From NCBI GenBank assembly GCA_038131955.1, contig JAYPQK010000002.1, positions 496,001 through 560,000 on the forward strand: a DNA stretch of 64,000 nucleotides, in the 5' to 3' direction. Below the pieces are notes generated by a model that was not told the origin of the DNA, did not search any database, and worked only from the letters and a program-made list of their open reading frames with translations. The stretch's first letter is position 1, and each line of letters begins with the position of its first letter. The position numbers and the translations under genes were made by a program. This DNA is from SHAN690 sp038131955 (lineage in GTDB: Bacteria > Bacteroidota > Bacteroidia > Flavobacteriales_G > Salibacteraceae). Shown one piece after another: positions 1-8,303 of this stretch.

Positions 1-1
1 C

Positions 2-202
2 ACCGAAAAAGTAGACTTGATGACCTGTGTTCAACGCGAGAACGAGCGTTGGCAGTGTTTCTACCGAATGGATATGAAGCAAAATGATACACTGCATGCC
101 CACGCCTGCCATGGAAACGGCAAGTATCTGAAGTGGGTACGTAAAGCCGGCGACTTCATGACGAAATTCCCAACCCGTCAGGAGGTGAACGACGAGTATT
201 GA
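2..202 (+). CDS. C-terminal end of an unrecognised protein (5' end outside window)
   Basis: The reading frame is open from the left edge to a TGA at 200-202, so this is the last 66 codons of a gene that begins before the window. The internal TTG at 17 and ATG at 20 are probably not the start, because the codons before them are also open. The visible part is hydrophilic and rich in charged residues, His and Trp, with two Cys in its first third and an acidic C-terminal end (EVNDEY). I recognise no family. A strong terminator follows 25 bp after the stop, which supports a real gene end. Confidence 0.55.
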   Translation, partial: TEKVDLMTCVQRENERWQCFYRMDMKQNDTLHAHACHGNGKYLKWVRKAGDFMTKFPTRQEVNDEY

Positions 203-226
203 TCCTCACTCCTGAAGCATAAAAAA

Positions 227-262
227 AGCCCCGTAGCACTTAGCTCGGGGCTTCTTATTTTA
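227..262 (+). terminator. Rho-independent terminator of the first gene
   Basis: AGCCCCG at 227-233 pairs perfectly with CGGGGCT at 246-252, followed by a T-rich run. It closes the transcript of the gene ending at 202. Confidence 0.85.
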
Positions 263-278
263 ATGTCGTTTGTCTAGC

Positions 279-397
279 CTGATGTGACCTCTTTGGAAGG
301 TATTAGGCAGATGGCCCATTCCGGTCATCCGATGTCCACCGTAGCGGGAACCACAAGGGTTTCGGTCCGACCTCGATACACCAATACTGCACATCAG
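279..397 (+). ncRNA. Candidate structured RNA, family unknown
   Basis: This lies in a 386-bp spacer (203-588) without a convincing gene. CTGATGTG at 279-286 is the exact complement of CACATCAG at 390-397 and would close a domain of about 120 nt. Inside are a 7-bp hairpin, GATGGCC 310-316 with GGTCATC 323-329 and a 6-nt loop, and a second arm in which ACCG 338-341 pairs CGGT 363-366 and GAACC 348-352 pairs GGTTT 358-362. Two of the pairs are G-U, which only work if the plus strand is the RNA. I do not recognise SRP RNA, tmRNA, RNase P or 6S RNA here. It may be chance folding. Confidence 0.3.
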
Positions 398-534
398 TGT
401 CATTGAATTGTTAAGCTACCAGACGAAACAAACTCGACCAAAGAAGTTCGTTCGAAAGGTACAAAGCGAAGATCATTCATACCAACAAAGTGGACGAGTA
501 AGCCTGGTTTTTACCTAAAATGTAGATAAAGTAT
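398..534. other. Spacer with nothing recognised
   Basis: About 140 bp between the possible structured RNA and the terminator at 535-566. Short open stretches exist in all frames but none has a start codon, a recognisable motif or a plausible length. It could be the 3' part of a longer noncoding transcript or decayed coding sequence. Confidence 0.3.
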
Positions 535-566
535 AAAAAAACCGAAGTGGATTCTTCGGTTTTAAA
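535..566. terminator. Bidirectional terminator
   Basis: ACCGAAG 541-547 pairs with CTTCGGT 554-560. The stem is flanked by an A-run on the left and a T-run on the right, so it can end transcription from either side. On the minus strand it lies 23 bp after the stop of the DUF1883 gene. On the plus strand it would end any transcript through 279-534. Confidence 0.75.
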
Positions 567-588
567 ATTTCGTATGGTTTATTGAGAA

Positions 589-975
589 TTATATATCCTC
601 ATCATCTTCGGAGGCATCACCGGCAACCTCCTCTTCTACTCCATCCATTTGCTCATCAGCCTCTTCGAATGACGTAGCGAGTTTCTTAGGCTTGGCGGGC
701 TTATGTACAGCTCCCTTCTCAACCTCGATGTTGACCTTTATGTCGATCGGGTTTGCATAGGACCCCTTCTCTACAACCACGTTCCAAAAATTTGTAGAGG
801 GTACTTGAAATTCATACTCGCCCTCTTTGTGACCACCATAATAGGTGAAGGACATATTGTTCTTATATCGCTTAAAGTTTCGGTCATTCATGATCAAAAC
901 TCTCGTGCGCATCGACACCTTCACTCTGATCTTACCGCCTTTATTTGCTTTTACCCTTCCGTGGAGAAACCTCAT
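589..975 (-). CDS. DUF1883-like protein with acidic tail
   Basis: A 128-residue protein. The N-terminal 75 residues resemble DUF1883, a small beta-rich domain of unknown role, with a run of basic and beta-forming residues and a YYGG motif followed by VPSTNFWNVVV. The last 40 residues are a linker with Lys-Pro-Lys and then an Asp/Glu-rich tail that is probably disordered. The ATG at 975 is preferred over the upstream in-frame TTG at 996, because the domain normally begins close to the initiator Met. The gene is divergent from ispH across about 115 bp, and a terminator follows it. The function is unknown, and the family call is from memory of the motif. Confidence 0.7.
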   Translation of the reverse strand: MRFLHGRVKANKGGKIRVKVSMRTRVLIMNDRNFKRYKNNMSFTYYGGHKEGEYEFQVPSTNFWNVVVEKGSYANPIDIKVNIEVEKGAVHKPAKPKKLATSFEEADEQMDGVEEEVAGDASEDDEDI

Positions 976-1090
976 ATGTTCGTGGTTTTGGTTCAACCAA
1001 AGAAATTAAAATTTTCATTCCCTTCAAACATTCCGAACTTCCATCGTACATCTTTGTTCCTGTTTTTGAAGAAAATCAGTCCTTTGAGCT

Positions 1091-2320
1091 ATGAAACAAT
1101 TCGAAATTCCTTCCTTCTACCGCAGTGAGTTCATTGGCCCGATCAAGAACCACCGAAAAAAGGACGACCCGCGTAAAAAAGATTTCACGCCGACTGTAGT
1201 GGACTTCGGCTCTATCGAAATCGTTCTGGCTAGACATTTCGGATTTTGCTACGGGGTTGAAAACGCCATTGAGATCGCGTACAAAGCATTGGAAGAGAAT
1301 CCTGGAAAACGCATCTTCATGCTCTCTCAGATGATCCACAATCCCGTGGTCAACCAAGATCTGAACGACCGAGGAATGAACTTTATTCTAGATACAGAAG
1401 GAAATCAGATCACACCGTGGGAAGAAGTGACCAATGAAGACCTTGTCATCATTCCGGCGTTTGGAACTACCCTTGAGATCGAATCTTATTTGGAGAAGAA
1501 AGGGATAGAGACTCATCGCTACAACACCACTTGTCCTTTCGTTGAGAAAGTATGGAAGATGGCAGGAAAACTGGGACAAGATGATTACACGATCATCATC
1601 CACGGAAAATTCAAGCACGAAGAGACCCGAGCTACCTTCTCGCACAGTACGGCAGAATCCCCTTCTATTGTGATCAAAGACATCGAGGAGGCACGGATCA
1701 TAGGAGACATCATCCTAGGCAAGCGCCCGATCTCTGACTTTCATGCTCATTTCGAGGGTAGATACTCGGCTAACTTCGACCCCAATGTGCATCTCGAAAA
1801 GGTTGGAGTGATCAATCAGACCACGATGCTGGCGAGTGAGACCCACGAGATCTCAGAGTACTTCCGCGATGTGATGATCGAGAAACATGGGGAGGAACAG
1901 ATCAAAGACCATTTTGCTGACACAAGAGATACGCTCTGTTACGCTACGAACGACAATCAGCAGTCGACTTACGCTCTGCTCGACACCAAAGCAGACCTCG
2001 CTCTCGTGGTGGGTGGATACAACAGTTCGAATACCAGTCACCTCGCTGACCTCTGCGCTACCCAATTCGACACATACTTCATCAACGGACCTCAAGAGTT
2101 GATCAGCGATAATGAGATCCGTCATTTCGAATACGCCACAAAAAGTCATTTGATCACCGAAGGATTCCTACCAAAGAAGGATAAGCTGCGCGTGGTGGTG
2201 ACCAGTGGTGCTTCATGCCCTGATAGTGTGGTTGAAGCCGTTATCGATCGATTGCTTTCCTTCTTCCCAGATCAGAAGTCTAAGAAGGAAGCTCTTTCCG
2301 AAGTTGGGATCAGCGAATAA
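1091..2320 (+). CDS. ispH: 4-hydroxy-3-methylbut-2-enyl diphosphate reductase (IspH), long form
   Basis: IspH makes IPP and DMAPP from HMBPP in the last step of the MEP isoprenoid pathway, using a [4Fe-4S] cluster. The three cluster Cys are visible: GFCYGV near residue 53, TTCPFVEKVW near 146 and ASCPDSVVEAV near 377. At 409 residues it is much longer than the E. coli form (316). It has an extra N-terminal segment and an insertion in the middle, like the cyanobacterial/plastid type, which is also known in some Bacteroidota. The ATG at 1091 is the first Met in the frame after the divergent promoter region. The 3' end overlaps the end of cmk, on the other strand, by 11 bp. Confidence 0.95.
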   Translation: MKQFEIPSFYRSEFIGPIKNHRKKDDPRKKDFTPTVVDFGSIEIVLARHFGFCYGVENAIEIAYKALEENPGKRIFMLSQMIHNPVVNQDLNDRGMNFILDTEGNQITPWEEVTNEDLVIIPAFGTTLEIESYLEKKGIETHRYNTTCPFVEKVWKMAGKLGQDDYTIIIHGKFKHEETRATFSHSTAESPSIVIKDIEEARIIGDIILGKRPISDFHAHFEGRYSANFDPNVHLEKVGVINQTTMLASETHEISEYFRDVMIEKHGEEQIKDHFADTRDTLCYATNDNQQSTYALLDTKADLALVVGGYNSSNTSHLADLCATQFDTYFINGPQELISDNEIRHFEYATKSHLITEGFLPKKDKLRVVVTSGASCPDSVVEAVIDRLLSFFPDQKSKKEALSEVGISE

Positions 2321-2999
2321 AGGGAAGGAGACCTGGGTTCATCAGTGGACGAGCTAAGGCGATTGCGGCCTTCAGCTGTTGTTCCCGATCCAAATCCGTG
2401 GTATCTAAAACGATCGCGTCCTCCGCTTTTCTGAGGGGTGCTTCTGTGCGTGTGGCGTCTTTCCTATCCCTTTCGCTTAAGTTCATCCTCACCTGCTCCT
2501 CGTCGGCAACTTCACCTCTTCCAGTAAGGTCACCCATGCGACGTCGCATCCGTTCGTCCATCGAGGCGGTTATAAAGAGTTTAAGCTCTGCTTGGGGCAT
2601 GATCACAGTTCCAATGTCTCTTCCTTCCATTACTACCCCTTTCTCGGCCACGCGAGCTTGCTGAAGGCCTTTCATATGCTCACGGACGTCAGGTAGGGCT
2701 GCGACATCACTCACGCGGTTCGCAATGGCCTGTTCGCCCCGTATGCGGCTCTCAACATCCAAGCCTCCGAGGAGAAGACGGTTTTCACCTGGGGTGAATT
2801 CCAAGGAAGGCATTATAGCCAAGCCCGCTCTCACCGCTGAAAGGTTCTGAATATCGACGCTCTGATCCAAAAAGTACAGCGTCACTCCCCTATACATCGC
2901 ACCGCTGTCGATGAATACAAAACCTAAGGCTTGGGCCAGGTCTTTGGCTAACGTACTCTTTCCACAACCGGCATATCCGTCAATCGCAATGTTGATCAT
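2310..2999 (-). CDS. cmk: Cytidylate kinase
   Basis: Cmk phosphorylates CMP and dCMP to the diphosphates with ATP. The P-loop GYAGCGKST lies at residues 9-17. A SGAMYRG motif follows near residue 32 and a GRDIGTV motif near 127, both typical of bacterial CMP kinase. The length of 229 residues is normal. The ATG at 2999 is chosen over the in-frame one at 3023 because it overlaps the stop of porQ as ATGA, the usual sign of translational coupling, and because it places the P-loop at the normal distance from the N-terminus. As I recall, cmk sits beside porQ in other Bacteroidota too. Confidence 0.96.
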   Translation of the reverse strand: MINIAIDGYAGCGKSTLAKDLAQALGFVFIDSGAMYRGVTLYFLDQSVDIQNLSAVRAGLAIMPSLEFTPGENRLLLGGLDVESRIRGEQAIANRVSDVAALPDVREHMKGLQQARVAEKGVVMEGRDIGTVIMPQAELKLFITASMDERMRRRMGDLTGRGEVADEEQVRMNLSERDRKDATRTEAPLRKAEDAIVLDTTDLDREQQLKAAIALARPLMNPGLLPFIR

Positions 3000-4042
3000 G
3001 AGGCGGTTCGTTTGGTGTACCACTCGTTCAGGTTTGTCGTGATCGCGAAGTGATTAGAAGTACCTCCCAGGTGATAACTAGACAAGGTGTATTGAATCCC
3101 GAAGCGCTTTACTTTGACCATCGCTCCGAATGAGAAACCAACCATTGCTGGTCGTTCTGCAATAGCTAACTCGAGTCGACGACGGAAGTTGTAGCCTATC
3201 ATGAGGTTAAACTTGTCTGAAGGCATGAAGACCACTGACCCATTCAAATGCCTTGCGAAGTTATCGAAGGTCAGAACGGACCTTTCCCGCTCTCCTGTCA
3301 GTGGATCCATGTTCACATCATCCAGGGCGTCCTGATCTGCTGCCGCCAGATCCCATTTCTGAAGATCACTGTATTGCAGAGCAAAGAGCAACGGTGCCTT
3401 ATCGAACTTCTTGGCAATAGCAACATTGATGCTCCATGGGAACAACTCATGACCATCCGAAGTGTAGTCAACCAACTTGACTCCAATATCATCGGCGGTG
3501 AGACCTAAGGTTAGGTTACCATCCTTAGATCTGTAGAATGCCCCGAGGTCGATCGCCGCACCGTAGGCGAAGTAATTGTACATGTTTGAAAACACTTGCT
3601 TGAACGTAGCCCCATAACTGATTCCGTACTTGTATGGACGGGCAAAAGATACCCCAAGCTCATAGTCCACCGCTTTGAATTGACCCAACTCAATACCAGT
3701 CTCATCGATCTCCTGGAAAGTGCCATAATCGAAATACCTCAGATAAGCGGACCCGAACCCAAGACTATCAAACTGATGACCATAAGCCAGCGAAGCTTGG
3801 TTGATGGTGGTGAGGTAATTCAGATAGCTCAAGCTCAACGAACCGTGCAACGTGCTATCCATGAAGGCCGGGTTGACCGTGGTCTGAGCGATATCTCCTC
3901 GAAAGGCCGCTACTTGTGTCCCCCCTAAGGCTGCCTGAATCGGAGAAACGGGCACCTGTGTAAATGAGAACGCCGAACGACCGGGTTGTGCCGAAAGTAG
4001 GATCGGCACCCACATCAAGAGGATCAGCAGGAATGACTTCAT
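2996..4042 (-). CDS. porQ: Type IX secretion system protein PorQ
   Basis: PorQ is an outer-membrane beta-barrel of the FadL/PorV type that works with PorZ, PorU and PorV in the attachment complex of the T9SS. The 348-residue product starts with a signal peptide (MKSFLLILLM, cleavage near LLSAQ). The mature part has the PorQ start SAFSFTQVPVSPIQAALGG, then alternating aromatic and polar strands with many glycines, ending in NEWYTKR. The ATG at 4042 is the one directly before the signal peptide; the frame is open further upstream but overlaps lon. It is coupled to cmk (ATGA) and lies 59 bp from the end of lon. Confidence 0.9.
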   Translation of the reverse strand: MKSFLLILLMWVPILLSAQPGRSAFSFTQVPVSPIQAALGGTQVAAFRGDIAQTTVNPAFMDSTLHGSLSLSYLNYLTTINQASLAYGHQFDSLGFGSAYLRYFDYGTFQEIDETGIELGQFKAVDYELGVSFARPYKYGISYGATFKQVFSNMYNYFAYGAAIDLGAFYRSKDGNLTLGLTADDIGVKLVDYTSDGHELFPWSINVAIAKKFDKAPLLFALQYSDLQKWDLAAADQDALDDVNMDPLTGERERSVLTFDNFARHLNGSVVFMPSDKFNLMIGYNFRRRLELAIAERPAMVGFSFGAMVKVKRFGIQYTLSSYHLGGTSNHFAITTNLNEWYTKRTAS

Positions 4043-4101
4043 GGATACTTCAAAGGTAAATGCCCTAGAAGTACGAATCATCGAGAAATTTATTTCACAG
4101 G

Positions 4102-6555
4102 TCACACGACTTTCATCGCGCCTTTCACCCTTCTCGACTCCAACGCATAGTCCAATACATCGATCATGCGATCCACGAAGTGGAATTTCAGCCCTTTCAA
4201 GTATTGATCTTCAATGTCCCGAAGGTCCTTCTCATTCTGACTCGACAGCACGATCTCGTTCAAGCCCATGCGCTTTGCCGCCAAGATCTTCTCTTTGATC
4301 CCGCCGACCGGTAGCACCTTGCCTCTCAAAGTGATCTCGCCGGTCATGGCTACATTCCCCTTGAAGTTTCGCTGCGTAAAGATGGAAGCCAACGCGCTCA
4401 GAATAGTGATCCCTGCAGAAGGTCCGTCCTTAGGCGTAGCCCCTTCAGGTACGTGGATGTGAACGTTGTAGTTATTGAACACTTCCTCGTCTAGATCGAG
4501 CATGGCCGCGTGGGATTTCAAATACTCCAAGGCTATGACGGCAGACTCTTTCATCACATCACCCAGATTTCCCGTTAGGGTCAATCGGCCTTTACCCTTG
4601 GTAATGCTCGTTTCAATGTAGAGCACCTCGCCTCCAACCGATGTCCAGGCCAGTCCATTCGCCACTCCCGGCACCTCGTGCTTCGCGTCTCTTTCACGGC
4701 TATATCCAGGACCCAGCAAGTCCTCCAAGGCGGTGGGTGGAATATTTGGTTCTTCGATCACTTCATCCATGGCCAGTTTACGAGCCATCTTTCGCACTAC
4801 CGATGCAATTCGCTTGTCCAACTGACGCACGCCCGACTCACGAGTGTAGCCTTCGATGATACCTTGAATGGTCTTCTTCGGAAGCTTTACATCTCCCTTC
4901 TTCATTCCATGCTCGGTCAATTGCTTTGGCAACAGGTGCTTCGAAGCGATGGACACCTTCTCCTCTACGGTGTAACCACTTAAGTTAATGACCTCCAATC
5001 TGTCGCGCAGGGCTGGATGCACCACGCCAAGATTGTTGGTCGTAGCGATGAAGAGCACCTTAGAAAGGTCAAACTCCTCTTCAAGGAAGTTGTCGTAGAA
5101 CGAATCATTCTGCTCCGGATCCAAGACCTCGAGCAGGGCCGATGAAGGATCTCCATGTCCATCGCGACCCACCTTATCCAGCTCATCGAGGATGAAAACT
5201 GGATTGGACGTTCCTGCCTTTTTGATGTTCTGGATGATCCGTCCAGGAAGGGCTCCAATATATGTCTTGCGGTGACCACGGATCTCCGCTTCGTCTCTGA
5301 GGCCGCCCAAGGACATGCGGATGTACTCTCGTCCTAATGCTTCCGCAATACTCTTACCCAATGAGGTCTTACCAACGCCGGGAGGGCCATTGAAGCAAAG
5401 GATTGGTGACTTCATATCCCCTTTCAATTTCAATACGGCTAAATGCTCAAGGATCCTATCCTTCACCTTCACCAGACCATAGTGATCTCGATCGAGAATT
5501 CGCTTTGCGCGTTTCAGGTCGAATTTATCTTGGCTAAACTCATTCCATGGAAGGGAAACGAAGGTGTCGAGGTAGTTGAGTTGAACCGAGTACTCCATTC
5601 CATTTGGATTCATTCGCTCCAACTTGGAAAGTTCCTTTTCGAACGTCTCTTCGATCTTCTTACTCCATTTCTTCTTCTTTCCTCTCTCCCTCAATTCTTC
5701 CGCTTCCTGTTCCTGAGGATTCCCACCCAACTCTTCTTGGATGGTCTTCATCTGCTGGCTCAAGAAGTATTCGCGCTGTTGACGGTCGATGTCGTTGCGT
5801 ACCTTGCTTTGGATATCGTTCTTGATCTCCAACATCTGCAACTCCTTGGTCAGGTGAGCGAGGAGTTTGTTCGCCCTTTCTTCAATGTCTGTCATTTCCA
5901 AAAGCACCTGCTTATCCTTGACGGGACTCTGCATGTTGGCAGAAATGAAGTTGATCAGAAAAACCGGGCTCTCAATGTTCTTTATGGCGATACTCGCCTC
6001 GGTCGGAATATGAGGCGACTCGTTGATGATCTGGAGTGCGATGTCCTTGATCGATCCGACTACGGCACCAAAACGCTTTTCCATTGGCGTTACCTCTTCT
6101 TGCGTAAAGGATTCCACCTTCGCTTTGAAATAAGGGTCTTCCTGAGTGATCTCCGTAATCTTCACGCGACGCATTCCCTGAATGATCACCGTGGAACTAC
6201 CATCGGGCATCTTGAGCATCTTCAAGATCTTGGCGACGGTTCCCACTTCATACAAATGCTCAGGAGCCGGGTCTTCTTGTGCCTGATCCTTTTGAGCGAT
6301 CACCCCGATCATTTTATCGCCAGCGTTGGCATCTTTGATCAATTTGATCGACTTATCCCGTCCTACCGTAATAGGAATTACCACACCAGGAAACAGGACG
6401 GTATTTCTAACAGGTAATAATGGCAGTTCGTCGGGAGTTTCCTCCTTGTACATTCGCTCCTCATCCTCGGAACTCATCAGTGGAATGAACTCAGAATTAT
6501 CATCTGCCATTCCGGACAACTCGAGTAACGATAGCTTCAATCCTTCATCAGTCAT
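4102..6555 (-). CDS. lon: ATP-dependent protease Lon
   Basis: A cytoplasmic AAA+ serine protease that degrades misfolded and regulatory proteins. There is an N-terminal substrate-binding LON domain (about residues 40-240, starting ELPLLPVRNTVLFPG) and a coiled helical region with DIDRQQREYFLSQQMK. An AAA+ module follows, with Walker A GPPGVGKTS near 390 and Walker B FILDELDK near 455. The C-terminal protease domain has the catalytic Ser in PKDGPSAGIT (about 713) and Lys in GGIKEK (about 756). The 817-residue length is normal. The ATG at 6555 is preferred to the TTG at 6576. An acidic N-terminal extension of about 40 residues precedes the LON domain, as in other Bacteroidota. Confidence 0.97.
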   Translation of the reverse strand: MTDEGLKLSLLELSGMADDNSEFIPLMSSEDEERMYKEETPDELPLLPVRNTVLFPGVVIPITVGRDKSIKLIKDANAGDKMIGVIAQKDQAQEDPAPEHLYEVGTVAKILKMLKMPDGSSTVIIQGMRRVKITEITQEDPYFKAKVESFTQEEVTPMEKRFGAVVGSIKDIALQIINESPHIPTEASIAIKNIESPVFLINFISANMQSPVKDKQVLLEMTDIEERANKLLAHLTKELQMLEIKNDIQSKVRNDIDRQQREYFLSQQMKTIQEELGGNPQEQEAEELRERGKKKKWSKKIEETFEKELSKLERMNPNGMEYSVQLNYLDTFVSLPWNEFSQDKFDLKRAKRILDRDHYGLVKVKDRILEHLAVLKLKGDMKSPILCFNGPPGVGKTSLGKSIAEALGREYIRMSLGGLRDEAEIRGHRKTYIGALPGRIIQNIKKAGTSNPVFILDELDKVGRDGHGDPSSALLEVLDPEQNDSFYDNFLEEEFDLSKVLFIATTNNLGVVHPALRDRLEVINLSGYTVEEKVSIASKHLLPKQLTEHGMKKGDVKLPKKTIQGIIEGYTRESGVRQLDKRIASVVRKMARKLAMDEVIEEPNIPPTALEDLLGPGYSRERDAKHEVPGVANGLAWTSVGGEVLYIETSITKGKGRLTLTGNLGDVMKESAVIALEYLKSHAAMLDLDEEVFNNYNVHIHVPEGATPKDGPSAGITILSALASIFTQRNFKGNVAMTGEITLRGKVLPVGGIKEKILAAKRMGLNEIVLSSQNEKDLRDIEDQYLKGLKFHFVDRMIDVLDYALESRRVKGAMKVV

Positions 6556-6666
6556 AGCTTTCAGCGCAATTTTCAATCTTCACAAACGGGAGAATACCCG
6601 TGCGAATGGATGGAGGTAAGGACAATGCCTATGCCATAGGCCAGAAACTGCTCTTTTGTCCGATTC

Positions 6667-7827
6667 CTATTTCTGAACCGGATAATGGTCATGGATGTGG
6701 TTGTAAACCCCTTCCATTTCCTCGGACAATTCGATGTTGCGACGGATCATCACCTTGCGCGCCACATCGATGGCGTCGTTGAGTCGATACTGCTTGAATC
6801 CGGCGGCTCCACCCCAGGCAAAGTCAGGAATCACCTGATGCGGGAAGTCTCCACCGAAGACGTTGGCAAAAGCCCCACAGACCGTTCCCGTATTGAACAT
6901 CGTATTGATCCCCGCTTTGGCATGGTCGCCCATAGTCAAGCCGCAGAACTGAGATGTTGTGCCCTCTCTTCTGCCGAGAGCGTAGTTAAACACCTTCACC
7001 TCGGCGTAGTTGTTCTTGAGGTTGGATGTATTCGTATCTGCACCGAGGTTACACCACTCACCGATGACGGAGTTGCCCAAGAATCCATCGTGGGCTTTAT
7101 TGGAGTACCCAAAGATGACCGAGTTATTCACCTCACCACCCACTTTAGAGTGCGGGCCGATGGTAGTAGGGCCGTAGATCTTAGCTCCCATCTTTAGGGT
7201 AGAATGATCCATGAGTGCCAAACTTCCTCGAACCATGCTTCCTTCCATGATGACAGCGTCCTTACCGACGTATATCCATCCTTCATCAGCATTGATGATG
7301 GATGGAAGGATCTCAGCCCCCTCGTCGACGAAGATCCTCTCACCGATGAGCGTAACGTGCGATGGCACCGCCTGGCTCATAGCATTCTTAAAGAGCCATT
7401 CCATATCCTGATCGATCGCCCAACCGTTCCACTGGAAGATCTTCCAAGGACGTTCTACGACACTAATATCGCCCCGAGCCTCTGTGCCGTTGGCAGAAAA
7501 CTCAGCGGGTCGCTCACTGCTTCGTGTAGCGATCCACTTGCCTTCAAAGGTCAACGTCTCCCCTTCTTTGAGCGACATGATCTGCTCTACCACCTCATCG
7601 GTCGGGAACAGTGCTCCATTGACATACAGTGACTCCCCTGATCGAGGCGCCCCGTATACCGGGGTCAAATACTCCTGTGTGAGGTAGGAGACACTTAAAT
7701 CCCATCGACGTTTCCATCGCTCTGCGATCGTCCAAAGACCGATACGTATGTCGGCAACGGGTCGCGTATGGGTCAATGGAAGCAGGTGGTCGCGTTCTGC
7801 GTGATCGGTCAGAATAATGTGAGACAT
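6667..7827 (-). CDS. GlmU-like putative sugar-1-phosphate nucleotidyltransferase
   Basis: A 386-residue protein of the type annotated in Bacteroidota as GlmU family or putative sugar nucleotidyl transferase. The N-terminal half is a reduced nucleotidyltransferase-like region (IILTDHAERDHLLPLTHTRP at the start). From about residue 190 the sequence has left-handed beta-helix hexapeptide repeats, seen in segments such as ILPSIINADEGWIYVGKDAV and the later TIGPHSKVGGEVNNSVIFG. It lacks a clear GxGxR-type pyrophosphorylase loop, so the substrate is uncertain; peptidoglycan or lipid A sugars are guesses. The ATG at 7827 is preferred to the TTG at 7833. The next gene downstream is lon, 111 bp away. 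Confidence 0.8.
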   Translation of the reverse strand: MSHIILTDHAERDHLLPLTHTRPVADIRIGLWTIAERWKRRWDLSVSYLTQEYLTPVYGAPRSGESLYVNGALFPTDEVVEQIMSLKEGETLTFEGKWIATRSSERPAEFSANGTEARGDISVVERPWKIFQWNGWAIDQDMEWLFKNAMSQAVPSHVTLIGERIFVDEGAEILPSIINADEGWIYVGKDAVIMEGSMVRGSLALMDHSTLKMGAKIYGPTTIGPHSKVGGEVNNSVIFGYSNKAHDGFLGNSVIGEWCNLGADTNTSNLKNNYAEVKVFNYALGRREGTTSQFCGLTMGDHAKAGINTMFNTGTVCGAFANVFGGDFPHQVIPDFAWGGAAGFKQYRLNDAIDVARKVMIRRNIELSEEMEGVYNHIHDHYPVQK

Positions 7828-7874
7828 AGTCAATGTTTGAGGGAATCAAATGTACACGACACGGAATGGTCTGA

Positions 7875-7910
7875 AAACAAAAAAGCCTCTCGAATCATCG
7901 AAAGGCTTCC
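7875..7910 (-). terminator. Terminator of the L31 gene
   Basis: An 11-bp stem with one mismatch (7883-7893 with 7898-7908, loop ATCA) is followed on the minus strand by a T-rich run opposite 7875-7884. It lies 23 bp after the stop of the L31 gene and separates it from the GlmU-like gene. Confidence 0.85.
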
Positions 7911-7932
7911 TGTATCTTAAAGAAGTGGAAGA

Positions 7933-8208
7933 TTAATCTTCCTGCTTCGCATCTTCTTTGATGTGACGCTTGTATCGGTTGCGGAACTTATCCACACGTC
8001 CAGCGGTATCCACCAACTGAAGTTTACCAGTGTAGAATGGGTGAGATTGATTAGAGATTTCCAACTTCACAAGTGGATACTCGTTACCATCTTCCCACTT
8101 CACAGTTTCCTTAGATGTAGCGCAAGAGCGACAAATAAATTCGTAGCCGTTGCTCATATCCTTGAAAACGACCAATCTATATTCTTCTGGATGAATATCT
8201 TTCTTCAT
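7933..8208 (-). CDS. rpmE2: Ribosomal protein L31, type B
   Basis: A 91-residue 50S subunit protein. The hallmark MKKDIHPEEYRLVVFKD at the N-terminus, then SHPFYTG near residue 55 and VDTAGRVDKF near 67, identify the long type B (YkgM-like) form. Type B L31 usually lacks the zinc ligands of type A, yet this copy has ICRSC around residue 25, a single CxxC pair. I read it as incidental, since the rest of the type A zinc site is absent. The C-terminus is extended by a basic-acidic tail. The gene is monocistronic, with its own promoter and terminator. Confidence 0.95.
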   Translation of the reverse strand: MKKDIHPEEYRLVVFKDMSNGYEFICRSCATSKETVKWEDGNEYPLVKLEISNQSHPFYTGKLQLVDTAGRVDKFRNRYKRHIKEDAKQED

Positions 8209-8228
8209 ACCTTCCTCATTTGGGGCGG

Positions 8229-8236
8229 CAAATATA
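8229..8236 (-). promoter_or_regulatory. -7 promoter box of the L31 gene
   Basis: On the minus strand this reads TATATTTG, an exact match to the Bacteroidota -7 consensus TAnnTTTG. It is 20 bp before the ATG at 8208, giving a 5' leader of roughly 12-15 nt. Confidence 0.6.
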
Positions 8237-8303
8237 TGAAGCTTTTAGAAGAAAGATGACGTTTCAGCAATATTTTAGAGAAATTGACGGTTTATTTGTA
8301 CCC

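Noticed and set aside
279..397. Hammerhead ribozyme or SRP RNA
   Set aside because: The CTGATG word is there but the rest of the hammerhead core (GAAA after stem II) is not, and the SRP tetraloop core is absent.
703..1128. Plus-strand open frame over the DUF1883 gene and the divergent promoter region
   Set aside because: It is antisense to a gene with a family match and runs into the ispH start; the product has no recognisable pattern.
5443..6417. Long open frame of 324 codons antisense to lon
   Set aside because: It lies wholly inside the conserved LON and helical domains of lon and has no recognisable motif; it reflects the codon bias of the lon strand.
7933..8208. Zinc-binding type A L31
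   Set aside because: Only one CxxC pair is present and the sequence follows the type B pattern throughout.
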